From Cytidiella melzeri (lineage: Eukaryota; Basidiomycota; Agaricomycetes; Polyporales; Irpicaceae), in assembly GCA_022592445.1 (NCBI GenBank), contig JABYQR010000013.1, positions 62,001 to 126,000 of the forward strand: DNA of 64,000 nt, in the 5' to 3' direction. The notes below the pieces were generated by a model. The model saw only the letters and a program-made list of their open reading frames with translations, did not search any database and was not told the DNA's origin. Within the stretch, counting starts at the first letter, position 1. Every line of letters begins with the position of its first letter. Positions 19,358-31,443 of this stretch are shown here, piece by piece. Both the position numbers and the translations under genes were made by a program.

Positions 19358-20121
19358 ATGGCGCCGGTACAGCCCAAGGCGTTTTCATCCAAGACGATTA
19401 TCTTCGCAGGGAGTGCGCTTGTGCTTTCGGCGATTATTCAGCTCGCAACGACGTGGATACAGCTCCGATATCGAGAACCAGTGGAATGCTCATGCAGCCA
19501 CTCGCTGCCTTCGTCTTCAAAATTCGAGAATGAATACTGTACGTCCTATGTCACCATCATTAGCCCCGTTGATTGTGAGCCGGATTAGCGTGGATAGGAG
19601 ACGGTTACCCACCATACCTTCCCATAGACCTCGGTGAACCCGTCGCCCTGGTGCTCGAAGACTCGAGGCATTATGCGCTTGCATCACCCGACGCTGATGC
19701 AGAGTGGGAGTCCGTCTACCCAGGTGGTGGTCTAGGGTTTGTCCGTCTCGGTCCAAACAAACGCTTCTTCAGTCTGTCTATGTACCACCAGATGCACTGC
19801 TTAGATTCTCTCCGGAGGGCTATCCTAGGGCAGAGTGGTCACCACGCAGGACGGGGAGATGATGAGAAGCGAGAGCGACGCGGGGTGTTCAAACCTAAGC
19901 GAGACATAGAGCATTCTGCTCATTGCCTCAATTATTTGAGGCAAACGACGTTGTGTGCGTCGGATCTGACGCTGGAGCCGGAGATCGAGGAAGGTTCGCA
20001 GGAGGTCGGGGAGGGGCTGGCGGTGACGCATGTGTGTAGGGATTGGAGCAAGGTGCATGAGTTTGTGAAAGGAAACTGGGAGGAGTGGCAAAGTACTAAC
20101 GGAAGTGCGCCTCGTGTGTGA
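19358..20121 (+). CDS. UstYa-like (DUF3328) oxidase
   Basis: Two exons: 19358-19538 and 19589-20121, giving 237 residues. One TM helix lies near residues 10-30 (KTIIFAGSALVLSAIIQLATT). The signature WIGDGYPPYLPIDL follows the splice junction, and the two metal-binding HxxHC motifs HQMHC (about 127-131) and HSAHC (about 169-173) are both intact. The acceptor at 19588 was chosen because the next candidate would delete the conserved PPYLP stretch. UstYa homologues catalyse oxidative cyclisation or chlorination in ribosomal peptide and other secondary-metabolite pathways. Here no precursor peptide, S41 peptidase or second UstY was found nearby, so the pathway is unknown. Confidence 0.88.
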
Positions 20122-20745
20122 CCTCGAGTCTGCAGCCTCGAGCCCTCGTATCACATAGAAAGCGGGACGCACCGAAGTATCAAGCTAGTAAATGCTCGTA
20201 CCCATAGGTGACACGAATACCTCGCAATAGAACTGTTGCAATAAGAGTTTACGAACTACAGTATATGCGAGCATGGCGAGTACAACTTACTGTAGCTTTT
20301 CCGCAGAGGTGGTATTCTTCGCAGCCAACCAGTTCACTAGTGCGTCGTCCTGGCCAGACGTACCGGAGTTTTCTTAGCGTAGACATGAGAAATTATCCAT
20401 GGCCGCAACGTAAGATCGTTACAGTCCTCACCGAATAAACACAAAAACCGGCAGACGCGTCGGACATCGAGCTATTGCTGAAAATGTCTGCAGGCTGCCC
20501 GAAGGTGCTGTCGACGCGTGCATGAAGTAGGCAGCATAATAGGATAGCCTGTGTGAGGAGGTTGCAAACAAGTGTAAGGTATCTAGTTTGGGACTTGGAA
20601 TAATAAGCTGGCACTGTGAGCATCATCGACCGGGCGCTCCGCTCCTCATGCGTTCATGAATTCACTGCGACCTCGATAATAGATATCCCAGTCAGAGGCT
20701 GTACAACGAACTGGCAACAAAGGCCAACCGACACAGGAGGAGACG
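20122..20745. other. Intergenic, 5' of PTPA
   Basis: No gene. Short unsupported ORFs on both strands. GTCGACGCGT-type GC-rich patches occur around 20509-20519. Confidence 0.5.
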
Positions 20746-22218
20746 ATGACAAGCCCCAAATTTATGCTCCCGCGCAAGGTCATCCTCACGCCAGACCAGC
20801 TGATATACTTCCAGCAGCAGTCCCAGACACACAAGGACATCCTTGCGTTCATCGGGCAGCTGAATGACAGCGTCGTAGGTGTCAAGCTCACTGCAGAGTG
20901 TGCTGTCAGTGAGGTAAGCATGTGTTTGTCTGAATTCATGTAAATTGACACCGCGTATAGGGCGTGTCGTCGGTCCTTGGGATCCTGGAGGAAGTAGAAT
21001 CCATAGCGAATGCCATACCTCCCGTGGACAACAAGGCGTCGAGGTTCGGGAACCCTGCATTTCGCACCTTCTACGATAAGGTTGTCGAGGTATGCTCATC
21101 GACCTCGCCGTATACTTCAGCGTACTCTGAACTGCACAAACACGCAGAGATCGGACGAAATACACTCTTCGATAGACAAACTACCTCCTGAAGCTATCGA
21201 AGAAGTGTCAATATACTTCAAAGAGTCATGGGGGAACAGGTCACGGATTGACTATGGAAGTGGGATGGAATTGAACTTTTTATGTTGGATGTGCGCCTCT
21301 CACATTCGACTACGGTATACAATTGCTCATCGCTGACATCCGAAGCTAGGATGTGTCTTGAGAAACTAGGTGTAGTGGCGAAGGAAGACTCTGTCGCGTT
21401 AGTCATCCGCGTCTTTTGGAAGTACATCCAGGTCATGCGCACCCTGCAGTCGAAGTATTGGCTTGAACCCGCTGGGTCGCACGGGGTGTGGGGTCTGGAT
21501 GATTACCACTTCCTGCCGTTCCTGTGGGGCAGCGCGCAGTTGAAAGGTCCGTGCTCTTCACGTCCCTGTTCAATTCACCTCGCAGTTACACTATGCGCAG
21601 GACATAAACACCTGCGTCCAAAGTCGATACACGACAACGAGATCTTGCAGGAGTTTTCCAAAGACTACATGTACTTTGCGTGCATCCATTTCATCAACTC
21701 AATAAAAACCGCTTCTCTGCGGTGGCATTCACCGATGTTGGACGACATCAGTGCTGTTCGTCTGTTCTACTACTTTTTCTCCCACCGCCATTGCTTCTGA
21801 CCATACAGCCCAGGTAAAGACATGGGACAAAGTCAATAGCGGGATGATCAAGATGTACGAAGCCGAAGTACTTGGAAAGCTTCCCGTTATCCAACACTTC
21901 CTCTTCGGCTCGCTTCTTCCCTGGGACGGACCACTCCGACCTCTGTCTTCCTCGTCATTGTCTGCTGAAGATGGGTGCGGGCATGTGCATACACACGACG
22001 TCGGTCCCGGCCAATTGGCACACATACACCCGAGTCGCCTGGCAGAGAGTGCTCACGGAGACTTGGGAGGTGCGGGGCAGCAAGACGTGGGATGGGGAGA
22101 TTGTTGTGGTATTCCAGTGCCATCTGCTTTTGCTGCGGCGCAGGCGGAGAAGCAGATGACGAAGGGTGTAGGTTTACGATTAGGTGGGCCGAATGTAAGG
22201 CCAGTACCGTTTGATTAG
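20746..22218 (+). CDS. Serine/threonine protein phosphatase 2A activator (PTPA/Rrd)
   Basis: Six exons: 20746-20913, 20961-21089, 21148-21290, 21350-21546, 21601-21755 and 21814-22218, giving 398 residues. Peptidyl-prolyl isomerase that activates PP2A-type phosphatases. Family blocks in order: [41 protein letters not shown] (split here for length), [31 protein letters not shown] (about 192-207), [16 protein letters not shown] and the end [15 protein letters not shown]. The C-terminal 100 residues ([21 protein letters not shown]) resemble the variable Rrd1/Rrd2 tail. Cytosol and nucleus. Which of the two yeast paralogues it equals cannot be decided from sequence alone. Convergent with the MDR gene. 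Confidence 0.93.
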
Positions 22219-22563
22219 AGGTGAAAGACGAGCAACATGCAAGCCCCGTGTACTGTCATGATGTATATATTAGTAAATGCCTCCTTTCGCAAACCTGTTG
22301 GCAACAGCGACCTGGGGTCCGATGAAGGCTGTGTTTTCCTCAGCTGAAGCAGCTTCGAGCAATTCAAACATAGCGAATCCGCTGCTCATTCGGCCTCATT
22401 CAACATGCATGTATGCTCCCGCTATTTGAGGACTCTGGACTTTCATTCATACAAATCTAATATCCTTTGTTGTCGAACTTGTGTTACACTTATACTATCA
22501 TCATGTGTATTGCTCTGAAGAGTACGTTTGAGAGCCTCTTACTTGAACAAGCCTTGGATCGGT
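22219..22563. other. Convergent 3' intergenic region
   Basis: 3' flanks of PTPA (+) and the MDR reductase (-). No gene seen. Confidence 0.6.
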
Positions 22564-24079
22564 TTAATTCTCCGCAACAACTACAACAGCCTTTCCCTTG
22601 TTTGTACCCCGCTGCACCGCCTCCATAGCATGGCCAGCATATTCAAGCCCCTGAGTCACATCTTCCGTGTACTTGATCTTTCCGTCCTTGATCAATTTGG
22701 GTATGTCCCTATAAAACTCGTCGAGGTATTTCTCTTGTATGGAAGTGACAAGGAAGCCAGTCATCTTGATTTGACGAGCGACGACGTTCATCAGATTGCG
22801 AATGGGCGCAGCGGGGACGTTGTACCCAGCGATCATCCCGCATTCCTACACGTCGCGATAATTGTCAATGTCGGGGGTTCGTAGAGGAAAGGAAGCTGTT
22901 ACAGACGATAAATCGAGCATGCATCGCGGCGTTCGCTAGAGCTGCGTCGAGCGTTTCACCGCCGACGTTGTCCCAGTACCTACATGTAACCACGGATATG
23001 CTGAGCAAACGTATAGTGGGGAGATACGAGTGGCTTACACATCTATTGGCCCTTCCTTCTCCAAAATCTCCGCAGTATTCGCAGTCTTGTAGTTGAAGAC
23101 GACGTCCGCACCGAGACCTTTTACCCAAGCTACCTTATCGTCTGATCCGGCCGAGGCGATGACCTTTAGGCCATCCGCTTTTGCGAGCTGGACGACAAAC
23201 GAGCCGACAGGGCCTGCATATGAAGCAATTTACATAGTAGTGAGATGGAACTACTTGGGTCCTGAATGAATATATGACCGTACCAGCCGCGGTAGTGATA
23301 AACGCTGTTTCTCCCTTCTTGGCAAAGGCGTACTCCTTCCACGCACAATATGCAGTAAGGCCTGCACTAGATTAGCTCATATGTGATATGAGTCTGATGA
23401 CTGCGTACCTGGCATGCCCAACATACCGACGAACAACGTCCATGGGAGGTTGTACTTGTTATCAATCACTAGAGCGCTGTTCAGGTCTGAACGGACATTA
23501 TATTGCTGGAAAGCTGGAGATCGTGCAAAAATGAGGGAAATGTGAGCAGCAGGTCCACATTGGCTAGGTGGATATCATCAAACAATACACGCACGCATGT
23601 CCCTGATGTAAACATGGTCCCCTGGCTTCACGCCGTTGTACTCGGAGCGAAGAACAACGCCTACGCCGAAGTTGAACAACCTGCAGTCGAGCAAGTCAGT
23701 TGTTGACTTCGCAGCTAGAAGTGGCGACGTACGGTTTTCCGAGTTCAAACCCTGCCTACAAACAATGAGTTGATTCAGTCATAGTTAATGCAACATCACA
23801 ACCACAACCAAAGGCGGCGCACGGTGTAGGATTTCGCATCCCGCATCCTCCCGCGCAGGTAAGGATCGATGGATACGCAAAGGGTCTTTAACAGGTAACC
23901 ACCATTGAGCTGGACGGTATCGACGTCGATCGACTCTGAGTCGTCGTAGACTGTCGTTTGCCCTGGGACTGGGTAGCCTAGAGAAGAATCCTTCAGAAAC
24001 GCAAAGAAGGTAACGACATTGGGCTTTTACCATTCGGTCGTTCGTTGAACAAGAGCTTGCCATTCTTGACTGGTGCCAT
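22564..24079 (-). CDS. NADP-dependent alkenal/prostaglandin reductase-like (MDR family)
   Basis: Nine exons: 24031-24079, 23823-23977, 23734-23756, 23595-23680, 23409-23513, 23284-23361, 23039-23213, 22907-22979 and 22564-22845, giving 341 residues, normal for the family. Exon 3 is just 23 nt. N-terminal half: VCVS-like IDPYLRGRM, then GVGVVLRSEYNGVKPGDHVY. The Rossmann half has TAYCAWKE, AAGPVGSFVVQLAK (nucleotide-binding glycines), VIASAGSDDKVAWVKGLGAD, IDVYWDNVGGETLD and ARFIECGMIAGYN. No catalytic zinc ligands are visible, so it belongs to the leukotriene-B4/alkenal reductase branch and not to classical alcohol dehydrogenases. Likely cytosolic detoxification of reactive enals. It shares its promoter space with the Mms22-like gene. 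Confidence 0.92.
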
Positions 24080-24395
24080 TGTTGCTGCTCAGGCGATGGG
24101 ACGTTTGTAGCAGCTGTGTACCGCACTGAAGGTTTAAATACGATTTCAGAGCCACATCAGACGAACATGACGAGCTCGTGGGTGGCTTACTAACTCTATA
24201 AAGAGGGGCTTACTTACAAATCCTATGAAGTCGCAAGTGAGAACAACCGGCTATGGCGGAAGACTTCATTGCCGGCTATAAGCGCTTTCAATAGCTTTGT
24301 GGCGTTTTTGCCCATGAGTGTACGCGAGTAACGAATCACGTGGGTCCGTCACAACGCGTCGCGTGTCACCCCTCGCGCTTGCTCTTGTTCTCATA
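24080..24395. other. Bidirectional promoter region MDR / Mms22-like
   Basis: About 350 bp between the two start codons. No further gene. The right end is absorbed into a 78-bp tandem duplication (24396-24551). Confidence 0.5.
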
Positions 24396-24551
24396 GCCTC
24401 TCATCAGTTGTTCAGACCCTCTGCCAACTTCTGCATGGATGATGAAGAGTCTATTCCTCCGTCAGACAATGAAGCCTCTCATCAGTTGTTCAGACCCTCT
24501 GCCAACTTCTGCATGGATGATGAAGAGTCTATTCCTCCGTCAGACAATGAA
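24396..24551 (+). repeat. Perfect 78-bp tandem duplication across a start codon
   Basis: Units 24396-24473 and 24474-24551 are identical by eye, base for base. Each carries 39 bp of what was 5' leader followed by ATGGATGATGAAGAG... The length is a multiple of three, so the frame runs through and the leader part is now translated as ASHQLFRPSANFC. Confidence 0.9.
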
Positions 24552-27500
24552 GAGATGGAAGAGGTCCAAGCATATACGTCCCAATACTGGGAGTCGGCGG
24601 CGTCCGTCATCAAGCGAAATCTAGCAGTCCTATGGGCGAATTCCTCCAGTGGAAGGACAAGCCCACGGTTTATGCTTGTGCCTGATGAGACGCAAGTACT
24701 GAGTAGTCCTCCGCGTAAGAAGCCAAAGGTATGTGAGCTCGGAGCATCGCTGCGTCCACCAAATCATCTTCCTCGCGCTAGCTTTCCCATCCTTCGTTCC
24801 CACAACTTGACCAGAATGAGAGCGGTCCATCCACGCTGTCTACCAAGCCAACCAACCTCTCATCAAATCTTGTTGATGTTTCCCCTTCGGACATTGCCAC
24901 TATCGCCTCGACTGGCCGTAGAGTGCGTGCCAAGTCTTGTTGTACCGTGTGTTCTGAAAAGCCAGACTGGCTGACGGAAGTATTTGTCCAACCCCAAAGG
25001 TACACGGTAGCCCCAATCAGGTCCTTGAGAGTGCTTCTCCTGCACAAGCTTCTTCGTCGACTAAAGAAGAAGCCAACCGAAGTACGTCGCCGAGCGACAA
25101 TCCGCAAGTCCCCGTCTCGGAAACTCTGGCTACTCCTCATCGTTACAGCCGCCAGCCCCATATGAGTCCGCAAAGTCGAGAGCTGTCCGCCGACCCATTG
25201 TTACTGTTTACGCCTTCGACTAGGTTGAACGTACTTCCCGCCGCAGACCAATCCCCCTCTTCGAGTAGCTTTTTGTCAAAACGCAACCGCCAGCAAACAA
25301 CCCCAACACTTTCACAACGTCAGCCATCATCGTCACCCCTCACGCCAGTGCACTCGCGAGAAGCATCTCCTAGGTCACCCCTTCCCGCTAATTTTCCGCC
25401 ATATACTACAGGTGCTTCGCTTTCACAAGAAGAGCAATTTCGCATATCATCCAGTCACAGGCACGATCAAGCGTCCCTCGTCCAACAATTGCAGGAGCAG
25501 GAACCAGGAAGATATTCTCTAAGGACACGCGAGCCCCGGCAATTGAAACCGTTCCTGTATGAGAAGAGACAGTACAAGAATCAGATGCGCAACATTCCTG
25601 AGGCGTTGGTGAGCCAGCGCAGCCCTCATCGCAGGCATCGACGAGGCGCTTCTACCTCGGCTCAAGACCCTACGCCAAGTAGTGACCCCGACGTGGATCC
25701 CAACGTGCTAGAGACGGAGGACAGCGATTGCGTGAGACGCAGGCGACGTCGATCGGCCAGCGGACGACCACAGGAGATCTTGGATCCTCCTAGTGTACGG
25801 TCAAATCCGGAGAATGGTCAGCGAGAAAGTCGCTGGATGCCTGCCGCGTTGAAGCGCTCCTTTAGTAGCAGCGATGATGACATCAACAGGCCGTCGGGGC
25901 TTAAGCAGCCAATCGTTAAACTGCGCGAAGACAAGGTGCGAAAGCGAAAAAAGCGCATACGACAATTTCCTATGCCCGACGAGAATCTCTCGAAACCATT
26001 CTTCATGTCAGACCGTCGTGGCGTGAGTTTCCGGGCGCGTCTTTTGTTCATTTCACTGACTCGTTACAGTCGCCCTCGGTGATGTTTAGACGATCCGCGT
26101 CAGCAAAAGGTCCGGCGGAGAGCTCCGACGACGAGCAGGATGCCATTTCTCGTCCGCCGACGCGGATGTCACCACTTAACGAACACGGCCGGTTTATGCA
26201 GGATGTGATAGAGCTTCACGATGTTGATCTCCAGTCTGCTAGCGGTCCACCAACGTCCTCCTCACTTGGAAGGCTCAGCGATGCAGCCGACAACCTGCGA
26301 CACATTTCACTGTCCCCAGCACCAATATCCCCTCACCCGCCCCGCACATTCCAGCCGCCAGGTTCGACACGACCGCTTGAACATCAGGCTGATGTGTCTT
26401 TGGATCCTTACCCGGTGCAGCTAGGCGATGATTTGACAGATGATTCTGATCCCGAGACTGGCTCAGAAGAGCCCTCAGATAAGCTAGCTGCCAAGGAGCG
26501 GCGTCAATACAACGCATTGAAACGCATGTGGCCTATGGCCATGCTTCATCAACAGCTCGGTCGGCCGTCTCGCAGTAGGCATACTCATAGGCATAAGGCT
26601 GCAGGAGGACCGAGTGTAGTCGGACGTGTTCGTACGAGAGTAGGCGCCGGCGCCAGAACCGATGTCGAGATCAAGGGCGACTCCGAAAGCTCAGACTCTG
26701 AACCTGACTCAAGTAGCAGTACTGGGGAACAACATGTGGCCAGCCTCGGTAAACGTACCTGGGACATTCGCAGCAGCCGACCTCGTGGCTCTAGCGTCAT
26801 AAGCATCTTATCCTCCGATGAGCTTCTGGAGGACGAGCCCTCAGTACACGAAGAAGTTGATGACGAAGAAGTCAACCGGTGGATGTCACATCCAGCGAAG
26901 TGGCAGAAGTCAACAATGAAGCAGGAACACGAGCGTAATCTTGTTGACTACATGCTAGCAGGTACTCGCGTCTCAACGAATAAGCCGTCGGGGAGGCCTA
27001 ATCAACGATCGAAGCACCGCGAACGACGCACATACAGGCCTATCCTGGCCGGTGCAGGGATCTCTGTCACCACGCAAGGTACTAGGAAACACGGCACTCG
27101 CAGGCAGACTCGCATTCCAGATCATATGCGGCTCTCTAGGGAACGACCCGTTTCTCGCGAGCAAGCAGCGGGATCTCGGAGAGGCAGGACAACGTCACCA
27201 CATCCCGCAGCCGTTCAAGCTATCGAACCTCGTGACGCATTCCGTATCTTGCGTGATGCTGCCACCCTCGAGAAGGCCAAAGATCGCAAGCGCAAGAAGG
27301 CCAGAATAGGGCTACATACATTCCACGGAAATGCACGCGTAGACTCGGGAAGACGGTACGCCAACGGTGTCACTGTGGATGAGGAAGACGAATTATACGG
27401 CGCGCGCAGCTCAAAATCTATTCCTGGCTACAGGCGTAAGGAAGAATCTCCTAAGCATAAGCAGGCAGCAGCGCCCTGGACTTCGTCGCCTGATATCGAG

Positions 27501-30500
27501 GGCGCGATGTCGGAAGACTATGCCCCTCCCCCGGAAGTGCCGATCTTTCCTCCAGAAGTCCCTTCGATACAAAGGCACCGCATCAGCCGTCGATTCGATG
27601 TCGATGCAGGAGTTTCACTTCTTCCCTTAGGCATCGCCTTCTCCTTTGAAACGTGGTTGGGGAAAGGCCACCTTAAGGAGCTTCTGCATACAAGATCGAA
27701 CGTCATGCCTGAGCACCCTCCGCCACTGTTTTACATTGACGGAACTGTGATTTCGCATGCCCAGCCAATCCCCGAATTTACTGCCAAGGTGCACCAAGAG
27801 CTCGACAGGATCACTATCAAACTCTCTCAACCGGATGTTCAGGCCACTGAAGACGACTATCGATACTGGGCGCGCTTTTCACGCTCGATCTGTCCTTTCA
27901 CGACTTGGTTCGCCTCGCACGCCACCGACGAGGAAAGATTGCTTCTTATTGGTACCGTGCGCCAATTCCTTAAAACAGTGCCGCTGCTAGCGATGTCCAC
28001 AGCGATCAGTCGGCCAGACGCAAACTTCAGTCACAAGTTGGCCTTGGAAGTGCGCTGGACGGCAATCGAATTGGCTTTTCGTATGCAGGTAGATTGTCTC
28101 TCCGTGGAGGATGCGAAGCACATAGTTGACCACATCAAGAGTCTGGTGGAACAGCTCTGGTTATGTGGTCTTGAAGCAACTTTCCGCTCGGTCACGCAGG
28201 CCCAATCGATTCTTGATTACTCTGATGATGACGTTCGGCTTGGCGAAATCTGGATATGCCTTATTCAGGTATCGAAGGCTTGGGACCGGGATAACGTGAA
28301 GGTGTCCTTTGGAGACTGCCTCGCCGATGTCGTGCGTAAATGCCTCGGTGCAAAGTCACAACAAGACGGGTATGACACCAGCGAGCATATGTGGCAGACG
28401 CTTTACATGATTTGTGCACTGTCTCAGTTCTCGGTGTACGGCACTACTACCCTGACTCCTTCTCTAGCAGCTTCTTGGAAGTTCGTCACGATCGCTCTCG
28501 AATCCGCACCATTGATGAAAGAGACCATTTCACCGCAAAGACGAGACAAATACATTACACTGCTCATGAATCGGTGCGTGCGCTTGCACCAGCAGTGGCG
28601 TTGGCCCTTGGAGAATGCGCAACCTATGTTCCTTCATGTATGCAAGGTATTTCAATCTCGTCGATACGGGAATTTGCTGCATGAGGAGCCCGAATTCCCT
28701 GATTTCCTCTGCCAACTCGACTTGCATCTGCTTTACACACACAATTCCAATGATACCGCTTTTACTACCCTCCTCAAACTCATCGTTCAAGCAGCAGGTC
28801 CGCCGTCGATATGGGCACAACCTTCGCTCGGCCAGCCTCCAGCGAGTACAACGAAACTGTTGGCTGTCCTTGTTCCCGTTGGTTCAGTACAATTTGCCAA
28901 GGGGGTCCCAGCTACAGCAAGAGAGTCGTCCATGCTCACCAATAGGTTCACTGCGGTGGCGATCGCGCTCATGTTATCTCCCACGACATCCAAGGCTCGT
29001 TTTCTGCAGGCACGACACTACGCCGATGTCGAGAAAATGGACATGCAAACTCGACGCACGTGCATACGAGGCTTCATGTATCTCACTTGCATCTTACGTC
29101 ATCTACAACTCCCCTTGAATGAAGCTACCGATTGGCTCAAGACGATGAGGGACTCCTTTCTTAAAGAATTTTGTAGTGTCAGTGCTTCTGTCGCCCGTGA
29201 TGCGTCGATACAGCAGGACAGAAGTGCCCTCTGTGTTCAGATGTTGCTTGGCTCTGTCCGCTATATCATCGAGACACCAAGCATGGTCAGGCAAGCAACC
29301 TCTCCAAAGTACCCAGAGCCAAGTCTTCTTGACTGTTGTGAGTACACTTACCCTTGAATGTTCATGACACTAACGCCTCTGCTGCGCAGGTTGGGCAGCG
29401 AGTGCCTCCGCGACAAAGTTGTTGACTATCTCCGCCACACGTCAGGAGCTCATACGTCTCGTCTGGGCATTCCTGGACAAACGATCGGCTGTCATTCTTC
29501 AACCTCAGCGAACTCAGATTCGACAACAGATCGTCGAAGATGAGAGTCAAGAGTCTTACGGGGACATGGATCAATTCGACTATGACGATCCTGAACTAGC
29601 GTCTGCTCTTGGGGAGCATACAGGAAACCCCGGCGGTCTGAAGGCATCAGAGTCTGATGCCTGCAGTGTGCGTACCGAAGATATTCGCTCAACTGGGCTG
29701 GACACTGACCTCCGGATAGGTGTTCAAAAGTAATATCTGGGCTGCTGTCAATAATTGTGTATATGCGGATCTGCAACAGCTCAAAGATGCTACGGGAGAC
29801 TTTGATACCCACTTCACCAGTGCAGTCACGTCTATCGAATGTTGGGTGCGCAGTGCCAGCGTCATGGTGAAGAATGATTCTCAACAACGGGTAAGCGACG
29901 CCTTATGTTCAAGACCTACGCGCTCACAGCTGGACAGCCATGGTCGTGGTTTTTTCACGTCGAGATTGAGATGCCTATCAAAGACCTCAAGCGACCTGTC
30001 CGCAGCAAGATCGAGTTATATTTCAAACTGGCGGTGGTTAAGTGGGACCCATCCGCGTACAATGTAGGCCTTGTTCATTGCGTGCGAACAGAATGATCAT
30101 TCTGATTGCTACCGCAGGCGTACCAGGAGATATTTTTTCAATACTTCTTTTATGCGCTGTCGACATATCAGGTTACCTTTGAGCACGAATACGCTTCCCT
30201 GATCATGACCTTGGGCGGATTGAAGCACCCTTTGTTGGCTGGCCTATCATATGATCTGACGCCAGACGGAGACATAAGGTTCACGAAGGCCGAGTTCTTG
30301 AACGCTAGGGAAGATATCATCGGTCGTGAGTTGGCTCCATACTCCGCGTCGTCTTTCTCGTCACTTAAGAAGTAGCAGACATTCTCACAAATTTTGATCG
30401 CAGCTTGAGCAGAGCTTCAATTGAAGATTTTGCTCTACAAGTCCAAAATCAAACGTATCTCAACTTCATATCCACCATGTTTGTTATCATGCAGGAAACA

Positions 30501-30697
30501 GCTGAGGTGCGCGCGTTACCTGTATACGTGAACCTCGACTTAGCAATCTACAGAATCTTCAGTCTTCAGAGAAGGACGAGTACACCGTATTCTGCAGATC
30601 CATTGCTGCCAAACTTATGCAGTGTCAAACAATCATGCATCATGCTCAAAGCAGGAGCGCGCTATCGTGGCTAATTACCATTACTGCAAACCCGTAG
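24435..30697 (+). CDS. Mms22/Mus7-family replication-repair scaffold
   Basis: Ten exons: 24435-24728, 24815-24979, 25021-26022, 26070-29337, 29390-29667, 29720-29890, 29938-30063, 30118-30325, 30379-30506 and 30554-30697, giving 1,927 residues. The N-terminal half is disordered, acidic and Ser/Arg-rich. The C-terminal half is helical: WLGKGHLKELLHTRS, PPPLFYIDGTVI, WARFSRSICPFTTWFASHA, PWSWFFHVEIEMPIKDL and FQYFFYALSTYQVTFEHEY, resembling Mus7/Mms22. That protein works with the Rtt101 cullin ligase to stabilise stalled forks and promote recombination in the nucleus. Intron 2 is only 41 bp. ATG 24435 lies in the first unit of the duplication; ATG 24513 in the second is the likely ancestral start. 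The family call is by style and blocks, without a search. Confidence 0.7.
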
Positions 30698-31443
30698 ATC
30701 ATGACGTCGTTCACCAGCCAGTGATCTATGTACGGCATTCCTACCTCATTTGTTTGAGGTATTAGGAGAGTGTGAAAGTGAGTAGAACGACCACCCCGCT
30801 GTATTACGACTTATCAAGACTATCGACTAAGCTGTCTGCTCAGAACCATCGTTAAACCAATATTCAGACAAAAGCATGAGCTTATGTCGGAACTAGCTCA
30901 CGCCCACGAGGTCACACGCTCTTCCCGGGCAGCTCATCTCGTGCCACGATTCCCATGCGATGATGCTAATGTTCTGGTTATCGTACCATTACTTACCCAA
31001 GCCTTTTGATAGTGCCGCTGTAGCGCATGGAGTGCTTCAACTTGATCTCACTAGGATCAAAATGGGCGTGCAGTATCTCGCAGTTAGGGGGATCCGTTGT
31101 ACTGGAAATTGTATACAGTGCGTTTCAATTGTTGTAATGGATCGCATGGTGTTTCCATTTCTCGAGGTTCATGAAATGACGCAGCACTTAATGTTACATA
31201 GCTGTAGAACAATACAAGACCGGTACCATACCCGCTGGTTTGCCGATGGCACGGATGTGTTCATTAAGCTCAGTCGCCTGAGAACCGTAACATTCGCGGA
31301 ATTTCGCTATCGTATCACACAAGCTTTCTGGGCGTACTTCTTCCGCAGGACGCGTCCAATAAATGCTCTGCCTTCATCGTCACAAACATCCGTTATGCGA
31401 GCCCGTCTGCTCGATTCTACTACATCTAATCCGCACCTTGAAG
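30698..31443. other. Intergenic, 5' of the glycosyltransferase gene
   Basis: The ORF 30960-31493 overlaps the next gene's start in another frame and has no domain. No gene supported. Confidence 0.5.

Noticed and set aside
18741..20121. Secondary-metabolite or ribosomal-peptide cluster around the UstYa-like gene
   Set aside because: No precursor with repeated cores, peptidase, methyltransferase, P450, PKS or NRPS among the neighbours; these are PTPA, MDR, SGNH and a mannosyltransferase.
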